Assembly: GCA_025642065.1 (NCBI GenBank)
Contig: JAODUP010000347.1
Span: forward strand, 184,501-248,500
Direction of reading: 5' to 3'
Source of the DNA: Paralvinella palmiformis
Taxonomy: Eukaryota > Annelida > Polychaeta > Terebellida > Alvinellidae
DNA: 64,000 nucleotides
A program made the translations under genes and the position numbers. Shown here in pieces: positions 25,616 through 38,400 of this stretch. Under the pieces are notes generated by a model. It did no database searches. It saw only the letters and a list, made by a program, of their open reading frames with translations, and was not told the origin of the DNA. Numbering within the stretch: position 1 is the first letter of the stretch; the number at the start of each line of letters is the position of its first letter.

Positions 25616-26385
25616 TTATCATATAGTCTATGCCGTCGTGTATATTTCGTCCTTCCAGTATTTGCCGAGTTTAGACTTAAAATAATTTAGGGTAGTGGCC
25701 TGTGACAAAATGTCCCGATAACGAGTTCCAGTCCTGAACCAATTGCTGGCTGAATGAGTTTTTCCTTATTTAGAGTTGACAGCGCCCCACCAATAACCTC
25801 TTACTATGACTTCTGGATCGTTCATTGAGTGCTCTGTTGAAGAATGCTCTTAGCTCGATTCTGTCTATCCTACTCATGATCTTGTATACCTGTATCATGT
25901 CCCCTCGCCGTCTTCTTAACAAGAGTGCTGGGACCCTCAGGGCAACAAGCCGTTCTTCGTAGGACAGACGTTTCACGGTGTGGGACTATCTTGCAGCTCA
26001 GGGTGAACCTTTTCCACTACCAATTTGTCCATCTAACAGTCTGGATCCCAAAAGATGTTCCCACATTGCAGGTGGGGTCTGACAAATGCTTTGTGCAGCC
26101 TGTTGCATACGGTAGTTTTGCTAAATTCAGCGAGAGTGTATTAACCTTAAACAAAATACTCATATCCTTTACCGTTTACTGATATAATCTTTTTTGGCTT
26201 TTATCAGAATAAAACGGCTCATCTACAGCTAAAATAAACTTTTTAAATCAATTACAAATAAATCATTTATAAATAGAATCAATAACATGGTGTCTGGGGG
26301 AGGTCCTTGTGGAACACAATTTCTTTGTTCATCTTTAAACCAGTTTAAAATATTTACTGAACACCATAATATTAATAGGATATAC
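25616..26385 (-). pseudogene. LINE reverse transcriptase, 3' part, broken
   Basis: The minus strand shows reverse-transcriptase hallmarks in order. At 26370-26270: NILNWFKDEQRNCVPQGPP and FINDLFV (the GVPQG and INDL motifs). At 26150-26040: LHKAFVRPHLQCGNIFWDP (the thumb region YK.LVRPHLEYA). At 25976-25800: YEERLVALRVPALLLRRRRGDMIQVYKIM. At 25760-25625: QQLVQDWNSLSGHFV and, after a frame shift, FKSKLGKYWKDEIY. This is the C-terminal region of CR1/L2/Jockey-type elements. The polymerase active-site (F/Y)ADD segment is missing, and several stops and frameshifts make it non-functional. Confidence 0.85.
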
Positions 26386-27140
26386 TTGTACTTTGGTTCT
26401 AGCCTACGACTGAAATTTTTCTATAATGGCCTAACTTCAAACTTGGTTCGTTGGCTTGATCCATTGTATTCTAGTGAAGATGTACGTCATGTATCACACA
26501 TTTGTAATATTTTCGTGGACCGTTATATGACTTTATGTGCTTATTAAATCGCTAAATATCTTACATGAAGCTGCTAAGGTTCCCGAGGCAAACAAGAAAA
26601 AGGGTATCACACATACGGTTTTATTGTTTGTTTGTAGATAATTTTGTTTGTTAAAGATAGATTTATCAGTCATATGCTGAATAATAACATGATAGTATCT
26701 TGGATACTGTCTCATCCAGATTTAAACGTTCCACAATGGAGGGCTACGGTGACTAATCCTATATTTTTTCGCCCATGTATTTATGGTGTGGCAATTTTAT
26801 TCTTTTAATGAATAGTATAGTACATGGTGATGGGTACTGCACAAGAGAGGCAATATCAGATTTATGGAATAAATCAGTACTTATTATGTCAAATTGACTA
26901 CATTTCACATTCAGTTGTAGAATGGCTCCAGCTAAAATTATAATATAAATGTATTTACTTACACAATTTAATTACGTCTAGTTGAGCCGGACAGTCTCTT
27001 ATAGAATCCTTTCTACATTTGTGAGCTGTATACTTATTGTATTTAATATTTACTTCTGTTCATGAATCTTTACCTTTGTATGTCAGCATATATATGTATA
27101 CAGTTCAGAAAATAAAGTCATTCATTCATATGGTTTGGAA
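26386..27140 (+). mobile_element. possible 3' end of a plus-strand retroposon
   Basis: The stretch ends at about 27110-27130 with AATAAAGTCATTCATTCAT, the kind of short tandem tail that closes many LINE or SINE copies. No protein motif is recognisable upstream, so this rests on the tail only. Confidence 0.25.
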
Positions 27141-28958
27141 ATTAATATCTGAAGAAGTAATCTGAAGAAAAACGATGAGCTTATATTCTTTCTCATGATT
27201 TTCAGTGTGTGTGTGTGTGTGTGTGTCAGTGTGTGGGTATTTCATGAAAACCATAAAATAATATACTGCTGTTGAGAGCCGAACAGTTGGGCCACACAGC
27301 AATGATAAAGTTTCAAAAATAATATTATCTCACAGCCGCAGCAATACAAAACACCACAAGTTAATATAATGATAGCAAAATTTATTCTACATATGTATCT
27401 AGGCACATACTTCTCATAAACAATTAAAATTGCAGTAAAATAAATAATCAACAACATACAACCACAACGCTACATCATATCACAGCAAAGCTTTGGGACT
27501 GTAACAACTATTAGTCACAAACATTCACTCAATATCTGTTAAGTCCCCAGAGTTGAAATTAATGAGGCCCAATGGACAAATAATAAATTCTCTCATCAGG
27601 TTTATTAGGATGGCCAAAGTTTGGTTACATGAGTATACAATAAAGTACATTACTGCATCAGGTTTTCACATTTCAGATATAATGATAACATAATATATGA
27701 ATGTAAGAATCTGCCACAAAAAGGAGGCCATTTGGTACAATATTTGGACAGCCAACAGCACAAGTCAGTACCAGTAGGTGCTTTAATTCCAAGTAAATCT
27801 GAATTCTGTTTTCCTACTTTAACTTGACGGCTAAATTAAGTCTCGTTTTTGGAGCAGTATCTGTAATAATGTAAATATTAATGGTTTATGTTGAAAGACA
27901 ATGTTCTCTCAGTGCCAGAGATAAACTGGCCGAAGATTAATGTTAAATTAAATAAATTTAAATTAAAGGTACATATAACCATGTAGCACTTGGGTGTACG
28001 TAATTAATATCATTGGACGGATGGATGGACTGATAATTAAATACGGAAAATACAGACAACAATATTAATGAACAATAATAAAGACCTCAAAAATGGAGAT
28101 CTTCTTAACACACCACCAACAACAACAGTATATATCTCATTTACTCATCACATTGTTTTCTGTTAATATTCGTTGATGTGACAATTTCTTTCTTCGCTAC
28201 AGAAAAGAGATAAAGAAAGAGAAAAGCTAACAAATTATCCTAATGTTGAATGACTAGTCTATAAAACACTAGATACCAGCATATCAAACGTTTACAAGTA
28301 TAAATATCACGAACATATAGTGAGAAGTAACAACACAAGCATAATAATAATCTAGATTTAGCTCATTCACTTTACAATAAAACAGAATAAAATCCTAGAA
28401 AAAATACGCTCTGTAAATAAAAACAAGTACGAAGACAAACCGTAATATATCCCATTTCTCCATGAAATACAACCATCCCATTTACTGAACAGTCCTATGA
28501 GCAATAACATAACAAAAGGCATCAGAATGATCGATGTATACTGAATTCAAGAGACATGTCCTATACAGGACTGTACAGGACTTCAGGAGCTGATTTAAAG
28601 CTTCCTTAGTAATATCGGTGAGAGTACGTAGATCCTGTTTAGGAGTTGGTTTTTCTTCTCCCAATTAAAGCACCTCACAGATGATAACGAATGGAATAAA
28701 ACCAGGACCTTCCACCGGAATCTCCGTGGTACGGATCGCATCGACAGACATACGTTTAGTAACGATTTGGATTACATTACGGAGCTGAATGTGCTATGGG
28801 TTGACAAACAAAGACATGTGCAAATATGCGATTGTGGAGAGAATTGAATGAAGAAGTCAGGCACATTTCTGCTGAACAACGGATTAATAAACTGGAACTT
28901 TATGACATGTTTCACTTGAAGTGGAATACCGGTGGTTTGTCCTAAACGAATATCTCAC
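27141..28958 (-). other. 3' flank and probable 3' UTR of the CAP-Gly gene
   Basis: Downstream of the stop codon at 28959 on the minus strand. Minus-strand AATAAA signals occur at about 27600 and 27378, so a 3' UTR of about 1.4-1.6 kb is plausible. (TG)n lies at 27204-27226. No other gene seen; the 60- to 71-codon frames have no domain. Confidence 0.35.
27600..27606 (-). terminator. candidate poly(A) signal of the CAP-Gly gene
   Basis: AATAAA on the minus strand (tttatt on plus), about 1.35 kb after the stop codon. A second candidate is at about 27378. No transcript evidence. Confidence 0.25.
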
Positions 28959-29019
28959 TCATTCTCCCCAAGCCATAACCACCTTACTGAAGGCAACAAA
29001 TACACCACGGTTGGGTTTG
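28959..29019 (-). CDS. CAP-Gly gene exon 14 (terminal)
   Basis: Acceptor TTTATTTCAG at 29020-29029. Encodes the end of the CAP-Gly fold (KPNRGVFVAFSKVVMAWGE) and a TGA at 28959-28961. The conserved RG(V/I)F(V/A) strand confirms the frame. Confidence 0.88.
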
Positions 29020-31922
29020 CTGAAATAAAAAATATAAATAAATAAATAAAAACATGTCAAGGAGTTGAATAATAATAATAATAGTAATAATAATAATAAA
29101 ATTCAATAGAGTTTCTTTACTAGCAGGAGTTGTTCAATGATGCTGTACAGTGATATTACAAATAATACATATAAAAAAAACAATAACAGATTTGAAAGAT
29201 AATCATAACTTATCTTTGAAGGCAACTTAGAAAATTTGCAGAGCAGAAATAATAAACATAACAAACTCTTAAATCGCTATCCATTAATATGAAAATCAGT
29301 GTATTATCACCTCTGGAAATATCGAACTCCTTCATACACGCCATCATGCTTGGCCACTGAAACGATATGGTATCTAGATATACAACAAATGAGATTACCG
29401 CGGTAAAAATATACCGAAATAAAAATCACAAAGAAACCAATAATGTGAAATGTTTCATCTTTAGCAGAAACACAAAAACGTAAAAAGGTTTTCTGAACAA
29501 TATCAAGTAAGAACAATGTTATTTTGAAGAAAAAGAGACCAACATTTACTACTAACTTTCATGTTCTAATTCCAGTCCCAGATATGTGTCATGTTTACCG
29601 GGGAGGTGACCTATGTACTTAACCACTCCTTTACTGATTTTGCCACCATGACGACAGAATTTTACGACGTCGCCAACGTTAACATCAGCCGGTGTACGCG
29701 GTGCAAAAGGACGCTTCGTGGCATATGAGCATGATGACCTCTTTGATGATCTAAATAAACAAAGATAAGCTGTATTCGCAATGAGCTGTATTTACAGTTC
29801 ATGTAATTAATTAAATGTTTACACTAAGTGCTCTAACAATATTATATCGTAAATTCTGATCAAGTAAATATTGAATTATAATGACACATTACTATAACTA
29901 TGGATGAGTGTGAAGTGTTTTTTGTCAATGCATACAGTCCAATTATTGTATCATACAGTTCCATTATCATATCATACAGTCCCATTACTGTATCATACAG
30001 TCCCATTATTATATCATAGAGTACCATTATTGTATCATACAGCCCCATTATTTTATCATGCAGTCACATTATTATATCACATAGTCCCATTATTGTATCA
30101 TACAGTCACATTATTGTACCATATAGTCCCATTATTGTATCACACAGTTCCAATATTGTATCATACAGTCCCATTATTATATCATACAGTCCCATTATTA
30201 TATCATACAGTCCCATTATTGTATCATACAGTCCCATTATTATATCATACAGCCCCATTATTACATTGTACAACTGTTTCTATACATAACAGGCAGTATA
30301 CTCATGGTGATAGACTGTGTTACTGAGACAGACACACACAGACACAGACACACACACACACACATTATATACCGTGCATTACTGCAATTTTGCTGCAGTT
30401 TAAAAGAAGAATTTTCAGTTTAGTTATCAAACTTTCCCATTTTATATGAAAATATATTTACAATCATAATTAATCAGTCACAAATGATGACTAGATACAG
30501 GAAGTAAACAATGAAGCCTTTTCTGTCATCAGAATTAGATGATTATTGTGGATTACAAATACTATTCTTATCTGAAATAGCTATTAACATAAACTGGCTA
30601 GAGATCAATATTACTCTATATCACATTCCTGATGTGTCGTACATAGAAATTCATGTTCAAATTAATCTTGACTGATTAACAAGTGCTGTTCAATTACTAA
30701 AGTTTAAGTCCAATTGTATTTGCAAATTTCATGTATAATCATTTCTTTACCAGAACAAGTGAAAAGTAATACATTCTAGATAATCTGAGATCAATCACCC
30801 GTTTCTGTTGCAGTAAAACTCGACCATAACTGCTTGGATTACAATGAGACGGCAATACACTGACAGAGAATACCATTATTATGTATGAATACAAAGGTAT
30901 TTATCTGTTAATATGAAAGGTTTCCTCATCACATCTTATAGGGCGCCTCAGTAGCATCGTCGGTAGTGCATTGGACTACAGATCACTGCCAACTGAGTTC
31001 GAATCTCGGTGTGGTCATACCTGAAGGGTGTTTCATCTCTGAGTTCACTTCATTACCTTTGGAGGTTGCTCGGCTGGTTTAGCCTACCATGCGCACAAGT
31101 GGCCGTAAAACATCAATGTCATCACATCTTACTTACATAGTTGATCCAAGTGATCCTTTATTGCGCTGTGTCACAACAGGTCGTGGACTGACAGATCTTA
31201 GACCACCTGACTGTACTCGGGGATCACATGATGCTGAAATATAATAATAATAATAATAAAAATACAATAATAATAACAACAACAATGCATAGAACATAAT
31301 TTCTATTCAACACAGTCGCTGTGATGAGATAAAACTGACAATTAATTCATTAAAGAATCATTCACATCTGGGCTAGAGGTATTTAACATGTTTTATTACA
31401 ATGTGAGGAAAAACACAAGTTACCATGGCAACGAAGGAAAGATAAGCCACTTGGGTTAAGACACACCTGCATTGAAGACATTAAAATAGTCATACTGCAT
31501 CATAATTAACATTAGAATAGTCGAAGATGTCCGTTAATAGAAATTGTCAGTAATGTGGCATGATTATCCGATGTGAATGTATTACTTCAAAGAGTTCTCG
31601 CTCCCAAAATATATCAAAATACACGGAGCTCGCAAAGTGACACGAATATGTATACACCAGCAACTGACTCAGGGTATTCAAGATTCTAGTGGCTTAGAGC
31701 GATATTAAATAAACACACACAGATACCAATAATCTCACCAGCCAATATAGCAAACATCTCAACGTGTGTTTGTGTGTGCCAAAAACCACTTCAGACCTGT
31801 TGACAAACAAACTTGCTGCGCAAACAAAAATATAACGGACAAATGCTTGGGCCTTTTTTGTCACAGTTCTAATCAATAGACCCTTTTGAGTGTTTAGCAA
31901 ATATGACTATGAGCTCTCTCAG

Positions 31923-31976
<54 letters not shown>

Positions 31977-34690
31977 TCAAATGCCACAAAACAATAAAGG
32001 TGAATGGGTGGAATGGACCTGAGCTCTTAGGAACCCAACACCAGCTTAGGAGAGCTGAAGCTGGCCAACAGGAGCTCATTTCAGTATCAGATATACAGCT
32101 ACGATTTCCTAAGCTGTCCTCAGGATAAAGCTGAAGGCCTCCTCTTGTTGTAGCATTACATAAGATAATATAGCGTGGAGTTTGGCTTATGGCAGCAATA
32201 TAAGCCACATTGCTCCAACTGTGTGTATTACCAACACCATGGCTTACTCACTGATAAGGTCTACTTCAGTGGCTTTGTAGGGAAGCTAACGTTATACCAT
32301 TATGTGGAGCAATAAAAAAAGGGATAAGCTCTTGATCTGCTTTGTGTACAATTACTCAGACCATAATATGTCATTAGTGAGGTGGCTGATTAGAGCAGAA
32401 ACACTTTTATTTAGGTGAGAGAAGGGATTCTTGGCCCCAGTTTCACTCCACTTATAATATAATCATTGTGTCAAACAGGCAACGCTCTCTCTCTCTCTCT
32501 CTCTCTGTGTGTATGTATATGTGTGTGTGTCTAATCTATCCTTGGGCCATATTATCATTATCCAATAACAAAATTATCAAACAAATTCAGCATCCCTCTA
32601 TTACCTTAACATATTGTCGTTTTCTTTATACTTCTTGACTATATTGTTAATTTATAGTAAGGTGCACTAATTACATAAAAAAATGGACAAATTTGGTCTG
32701 AACAAAACTGACACACACACACACACACACACACACACAAGTATAACATTTCAATCACTCAATAGTTTTATAATAATGTGATGCTAAGAAAGCCGGGACA
32801 AGACAACATTTTAAGTGAAGAATTTCCATAAAAAGACATAATACTAAAAGCAACTCTGAGTTTGTTTTGAATCGCTGCTTAACAAAAGCCCTATCCAGTG
32901 ATTTTAGCTTAATATGTTTCTTTGAAAATCTACCCGGTTATCACATTTTTTCCATTCAATGGCAACCTTTTAAGACAACTCATAGCATTGTTCTGTTATA
33001 TTAGTTCGCCAATTGTCATAACAACAGAAGTCAACACCAGGTGGCTGTGCCCAATAGGTGACAGCCAGGGGTCACTACCCCAAAACTTCAACAAGTTATA
33101 ACAAGTGTTCTGTTATCTTAGAAGTTCATAAACAGAAAATTGGAAGAAACCATAAGCACTATGTGGCATAAGTTTCACGACAAACGATATCTCTCTCTTG
33201 TGGATTTACATAAGGAGGCCATCGTTTAAGGTTCTGGGTCGAAGCCAAATCGCAAAATTATGAAAAACTACAAATAAACAAACAATTTATTAAATATTAT
33301 TGTCTATGGCAGAACACAACAAACAAGACCACCCACGTCTAGATGAAAATAAACAATAGTTGACTGGGCCACTGAAACAAAAGATTAAGTGTAAAGTAAA
33401 TATAAAGTTTTACCTTTTTTAATAATCATTAATTCAAATTACACCTTTTCTTTTGGTATTAGTAATCAATCTCATAAAGTTATCATTTCAGTAACATCAA
33501 TATGATATTTTAATTCTAATTTTACTGTGATTTTAGCCACAAGAGAAACAAGCAGAATCAGACTACGCTCATTGCCTTGGAAGTGACAGTCTCTGTAAGT
33601 TTAAGGTGATGGTTAGTATAAGGTTTGAGGGTTAATTACGATAATACGTTATTACTGTAGCAGCACACACCAAACACACAGGATCTCAGTAAGAAATATG
33701 TACAGGATTGGGCTATAGATACAAGATGGAATACACAGGTTTGTTTTATATTGTCATTTGGTTCATTTACATATTTTTATGTGTGACACAGTGCAACTTT
33801 TCTATATTTAGCACATCTTTGCATGGTGCATATGTCTGTGTGTGTGAGTGTGTGTGCGTGTGTCCTGTCATTACCTGGTGATTTTTCAAAATTTAACTGA
33901 TTCATTTCATCAGCAGCACGTAGTATGACATCCGTGGAGCAGCTATCCAAAGAATCTCTACGCTGGTGTCTGACATAACCTGGATCATCGATAGATGCAT
34001 CCAAAAGGTCATCGACAGTGCTGTTCTGGGTGCCACTGCTACAGTCATGCAGTGAGTGTCCTGCTAGAGTTGATGACTGGTCACAGGAGGCATTCATCGT
34101 GTGGTGGACTTGACCCTTGCCCACCATATTGGGCAAGGCGTTATCCGAGAAATTTTTGAATTGCGCTTGTTTGGCAATAGGTTTCATGCCGTTTAACACA
34201 TCGTCAACAAGATCAACCTTGAGGTGGCACCTCGTCGTTGGTGGTTTGTTCAAACTGTCCAATACATCATCGATCGGTTCGAAATGTTTACGAGAAGGTA
34301 TAAGGTCAGAGGTCAGGTGATTTGAGTTGGAACTGTTAGGACCAAACTGAGGAGAACCTAAAGCATGCAAAAGAACAAAGGCAAAGATTACAAAGGCACA
34401 CCTCCAAGGCAGAGAGAAAAGATGATGTGGAGTGGAAATGGTGTGGATAATATGAATTATTTAGCATTCTAATGGGGTGTGGAAAAATTAGAAACACTAC
34501 CTTTACCAGCAATAAACATTATAAAAAGGTTTCAATTTGGCTCATAAACATGAAATATTGTACATTGGGAAACTAAAATCTAAACACAAAGCTAACATAT
34601 TAGAAGTGATCATTGACATATTTTATAGAAGATGTGTGAATCAACTCAATTAGTTCCTAACTATACACATAAAATAACTATCTATAACTA

Positions 34691-34743
<53 letters not shown>

Positions 34744-35359
34744 ATCTTTGAATCCATATATACAATGGTTGTTTCTTAAAATCACAATTTTTAATATGTC
34801 AGGAATAGAGCACATGTTGGAATATCAAAAGTATAATGTAAGAAATTTGCTGGCAATTTATATCCAAAATATTTGTAGTGATTGCAATTACAATTGTAAA
34901 ATAATGCCTTTATCAGTTTTAAGTTTGCACATCTCTAACAATGGTTGCTGAAGCAGCAATTACATTTACTCAAGGTGTGTTGAAATCACATAACAATTAC
35001 ATAACAATGCAAATAACACTGACCACTAGCAAAGACACAGTCAGCACAAAACGTCATACACACCGTCAGAGACATAACTGGGGAAGAGCTATCATTGGTC
35101 AAGATGTTGGTGATGTTTGGCCAATGACAATCAGTGCTCAATCATGCTAATCCACCCTCAATCAAATTATCGCAACTGGCAGTTGCTTGACAGGTAATAT
35201 TGTTGGCCAGGGACCTGGACACTGTGGCGTTTGGCTGCGTCGGGCAGATGGCGGCTCTAGACAGGTCAGTTTGAATGGGACTACTTGCCTTGGGGCTTTG
35301 GAAAGGTGGCATTTAATAGCAGGTGGCGCTTCCAGACAGGTGGCGTTAAGAGCAGGTTT

Positions 35360-35415
<56 letters not shown>

Positions 35416-38400
35416 ACAATCTGATAGTAAATATTTTTAAATGTTTTGATGTTGACAAACATGCATTAAGCACTTTATGAAGGTAGGATGGAAGATATTG
35501 CTGTTTTATTGCCACTATTGCAAATAGTACTTAGGTTACATTAATTAGGGAAAAGTGAAAAGTAAAAGACCCTTTACACATAGCCCAGGGAGATGTCCTG
35601 TGTGTGTGTGTGTGTGTGTACATGCGTGTGTGAATGTGCATGTGTTTAAAAAGGTAGAATGGCCAATATACTTGGTCATAGCATCCCGGGAGGTTAGAAG
35701 TCACAGACACATTTATTGTAACCTTTTTTTCTATATTATTCAATATTTCCAAATAAATAAAACACACATATACTGCAAGTGTTCAAATAAGTGACACAAT
35801 CTTAGATGGCATCCCATCTTCATAGCGGAAAGACATCAACTTCATTCAGTAACCTTAATGGAAGTACAGGTAAATGTTATACTATTTCCAAACTAAACAG
35901 AAGATGAGAAATTTAAGATAAATGAGCAGCTGAAGGTAATTTATCTGGTCAAAGACAGATGTAAACAACATTATATGTACGTCTGGAGTTTACTATCACA
36001 ACTAATTATGTCTTATGTGTTTGTGCTTGTTTTTTTGGGGGAGAATCCCCAGGCAGTCGCTTATTCAGCACAGCTTCTATGTTGGAGTGGTTGAGAAACC
36101 TCCTCCCCCACCACTCACAGGGGAGCAGTACGGAAAGATGGAGCCAAAATACCATGAGGGTGGTCACTGCCAGAGTGTTTTACGTCCTCAGGGGGTTTTA
36201 ACGTCCCCCTTTATTTTTAATAATTCAGTGGAGACGGCAGCGCCATTTAACGTGGTCAGCCACCCACGATGTTGTGAGCCGAGAAATTAATCTCCGAAAA
36301 AGTTTCAACCTCTTGCTTGAACCTGTGACCCTTGACACCAAGTCCCGGGTGCTTAACCGCTAGGCCACCGGAGCTCGCATCATCTGGCTGTTCAGTTCAT
36401 TATTTATATAGACAAGCCCAATTACACATGAAGCATCATCGCATTAATAAAGTATCGTGACATAAATCTACAGCTGTCTCAACACCTGACTGAATGTGAT
36501 AAGTTGATAATGGTGTCCAAAATAAGTCTTGTGTACAAAAATATAAATGTTTATCATTGACAATGTACACTGTACATTATGTATATCTGCGTCGAACCAA
36601 AGTACAAAATGTCATCATTAATAATGTGAACCTTCGTACAAATGGATAAAGATGCATTCACGGGGGATATGTATGCTTCCATGTATATAATGGTAGAGTA
36701 CAAGTATAATACAGTTGAAAAATTGTAACACCTTCATCATGTGAGTCAAATGATAATAATTTAGGAATACCCTTTTGAGTTATCTTCTACTTGTTGAAAA
36801 ATATTTTGAGCTTCTTAATTATCGGTATCGTTTCATATAAGAGTTTACTATATTTCACCGATGTTTCCATACTCTGGGTGTTTTTTTAACGAACCTTGAA
36901 ATTACAGATTGGGTTGAGTAAATGATAACAAATTCAAACTTTAAAACATAATCTATTAAGCAAGTCACTAACATCTGTGAGAATTGCATATTAAATGAAA
37001 TCAGATTAGCCAAGACTGGTCAATAAATAGACACCCCATTCCAAATGTTTTGTTTTTATGCATAAAACATTTCAAGCATCAAATAATATATTTGAGGTTA
37101 AAGGGACAGTTCACCCTCAGAAAATATTTATTAAATACGTAATGCTTAGAACAGTAACCAAAAATTCCACAATAATAATCACGAAATATACCTGATATCA
37201 TAGATATAGGGAAATAATCCAAATTACTGGAGGGCCGCCATTACGGTTGCACCGGAAGCCAGATTCGAAGTCAAATGATCTGATGTCACATGAGCTCCCT
37301 GTAGACTGACACGGATTATATGTTTTGTTTTTCGGAGAGTATCCCCAGGCTGTCACTTATTCGGCACAGCCTCTATGTTGGAGTGGTTGAGAAATCTTCT
37401 CCCCCACCACTCACAGGGGAGCAGTACAGAAAGATGGAGCCTGAAATACCCTGAGGATGGTCACTGCCAGAGTGTTTTACATCCTTGAGGGGGTCTTTAA
37501 TGTCCCCCTTTATTTTTAATAATTCAGTGGCAGCAGCGCCATTTAAGGTGGTAAGCCACCCACAATGTTGTGAGCCGAGAAATTAATCCCTGGAAAAGTT
37601 TTGACCTCTTGCAGGGTTCTAACCTGTAACTGTTGGCACCAGGTGCCGGGTGCTTAACCGCTAAGCCACCGGAACTCACCACAGATTATAGTTACTCCTG
37701 AGCTTTAATATCTGAGCCATTTTTAATCATCTTCCTCTTGTAATGTTCCTTCTGGCTCAAACTGATATGGTTGTATGTCATTCATGACGTAATTTTAACA
37801 AGATAATTGCATTTTGTTCTGGAATAATTCTTTGCTCACACTTGTTTACATACTTTAGTAAGGGCTCTACAGACTTCCGGTCAAACTGCTGTGTTCAAGT
37901 GACGTCAGCATTCAGGAGCTTCTGGTCTGACTAGCTTCAAAACGGCAGTGCCCACAGGCCATTAAAAGTCGATTAATCAGCACTTTGTACTAGATTATTT
38001 AATGTGTGGGTGATCGTTTACACATTTTGACATTATTTATGCTATTTGTGAGCATAGCTGTATTAGTCCTGAAAATCTGAAATGAAGGTGGACTATCCCT
38101 TTAAGTGTTAAAATATTTAATTCCCGAATTGTTCTTTGTCACAGAATCCAGCCGGAAGATCTTGAAAAGTCCAACATCAACAAATACTTACCATTTGATG
38201 TAGGTATTTGACTGTGATGAAAATCATTCATCATTTCCAAAGGTTGATTTTGACTTTCACCAAGGGGACATGCACGAGTTAACTCAATTGTGGCACTGCT
38301 GGTTTCTGACAGGTGGCGTTCATGTTGACCTTGTGACAGAGGCACTAGTTAAAGAAGTGTTTACATTATTAGCTGAGCATTGAATATTTCAGCTTACCAT

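Larger units (their letters stand above)
29751..31136 (-). other. intron 11, with a 21-bp minisatellite and a SINE
   Basis: Holds the 21-bp tandem array (29930-30275), a short (AC)n at 30331-30363 and the family A SINE at 30939-31118. Nothing else recognised. Confidence 0.7.
34358..38191 (-). other. intron 9, repeat-rich
   Basis: Contains (TA)n at 34693-34742 and 35364-35411, (TG)n at 35600-35618, family B SINEs at 36028-36378 and 37321-37680, and the Kolobok-like MITE at 37097-38106. 35215-35360 has GC-rich gcaggtggcgcttccagacaggtggcg-type short repeats. Confidence 0.7.

Noticed and set aside
29930..30275. CRISPR-like array
   Set aside because: The repeats are head to tail with no unique spacers, in a eukaryotic intron.
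29904..30326. 140-codon plus-strand frame
   Set aside because: Translation of a 21-bp minisatellite inside an intron on the opposite strand; open in two directions by arithmetic.
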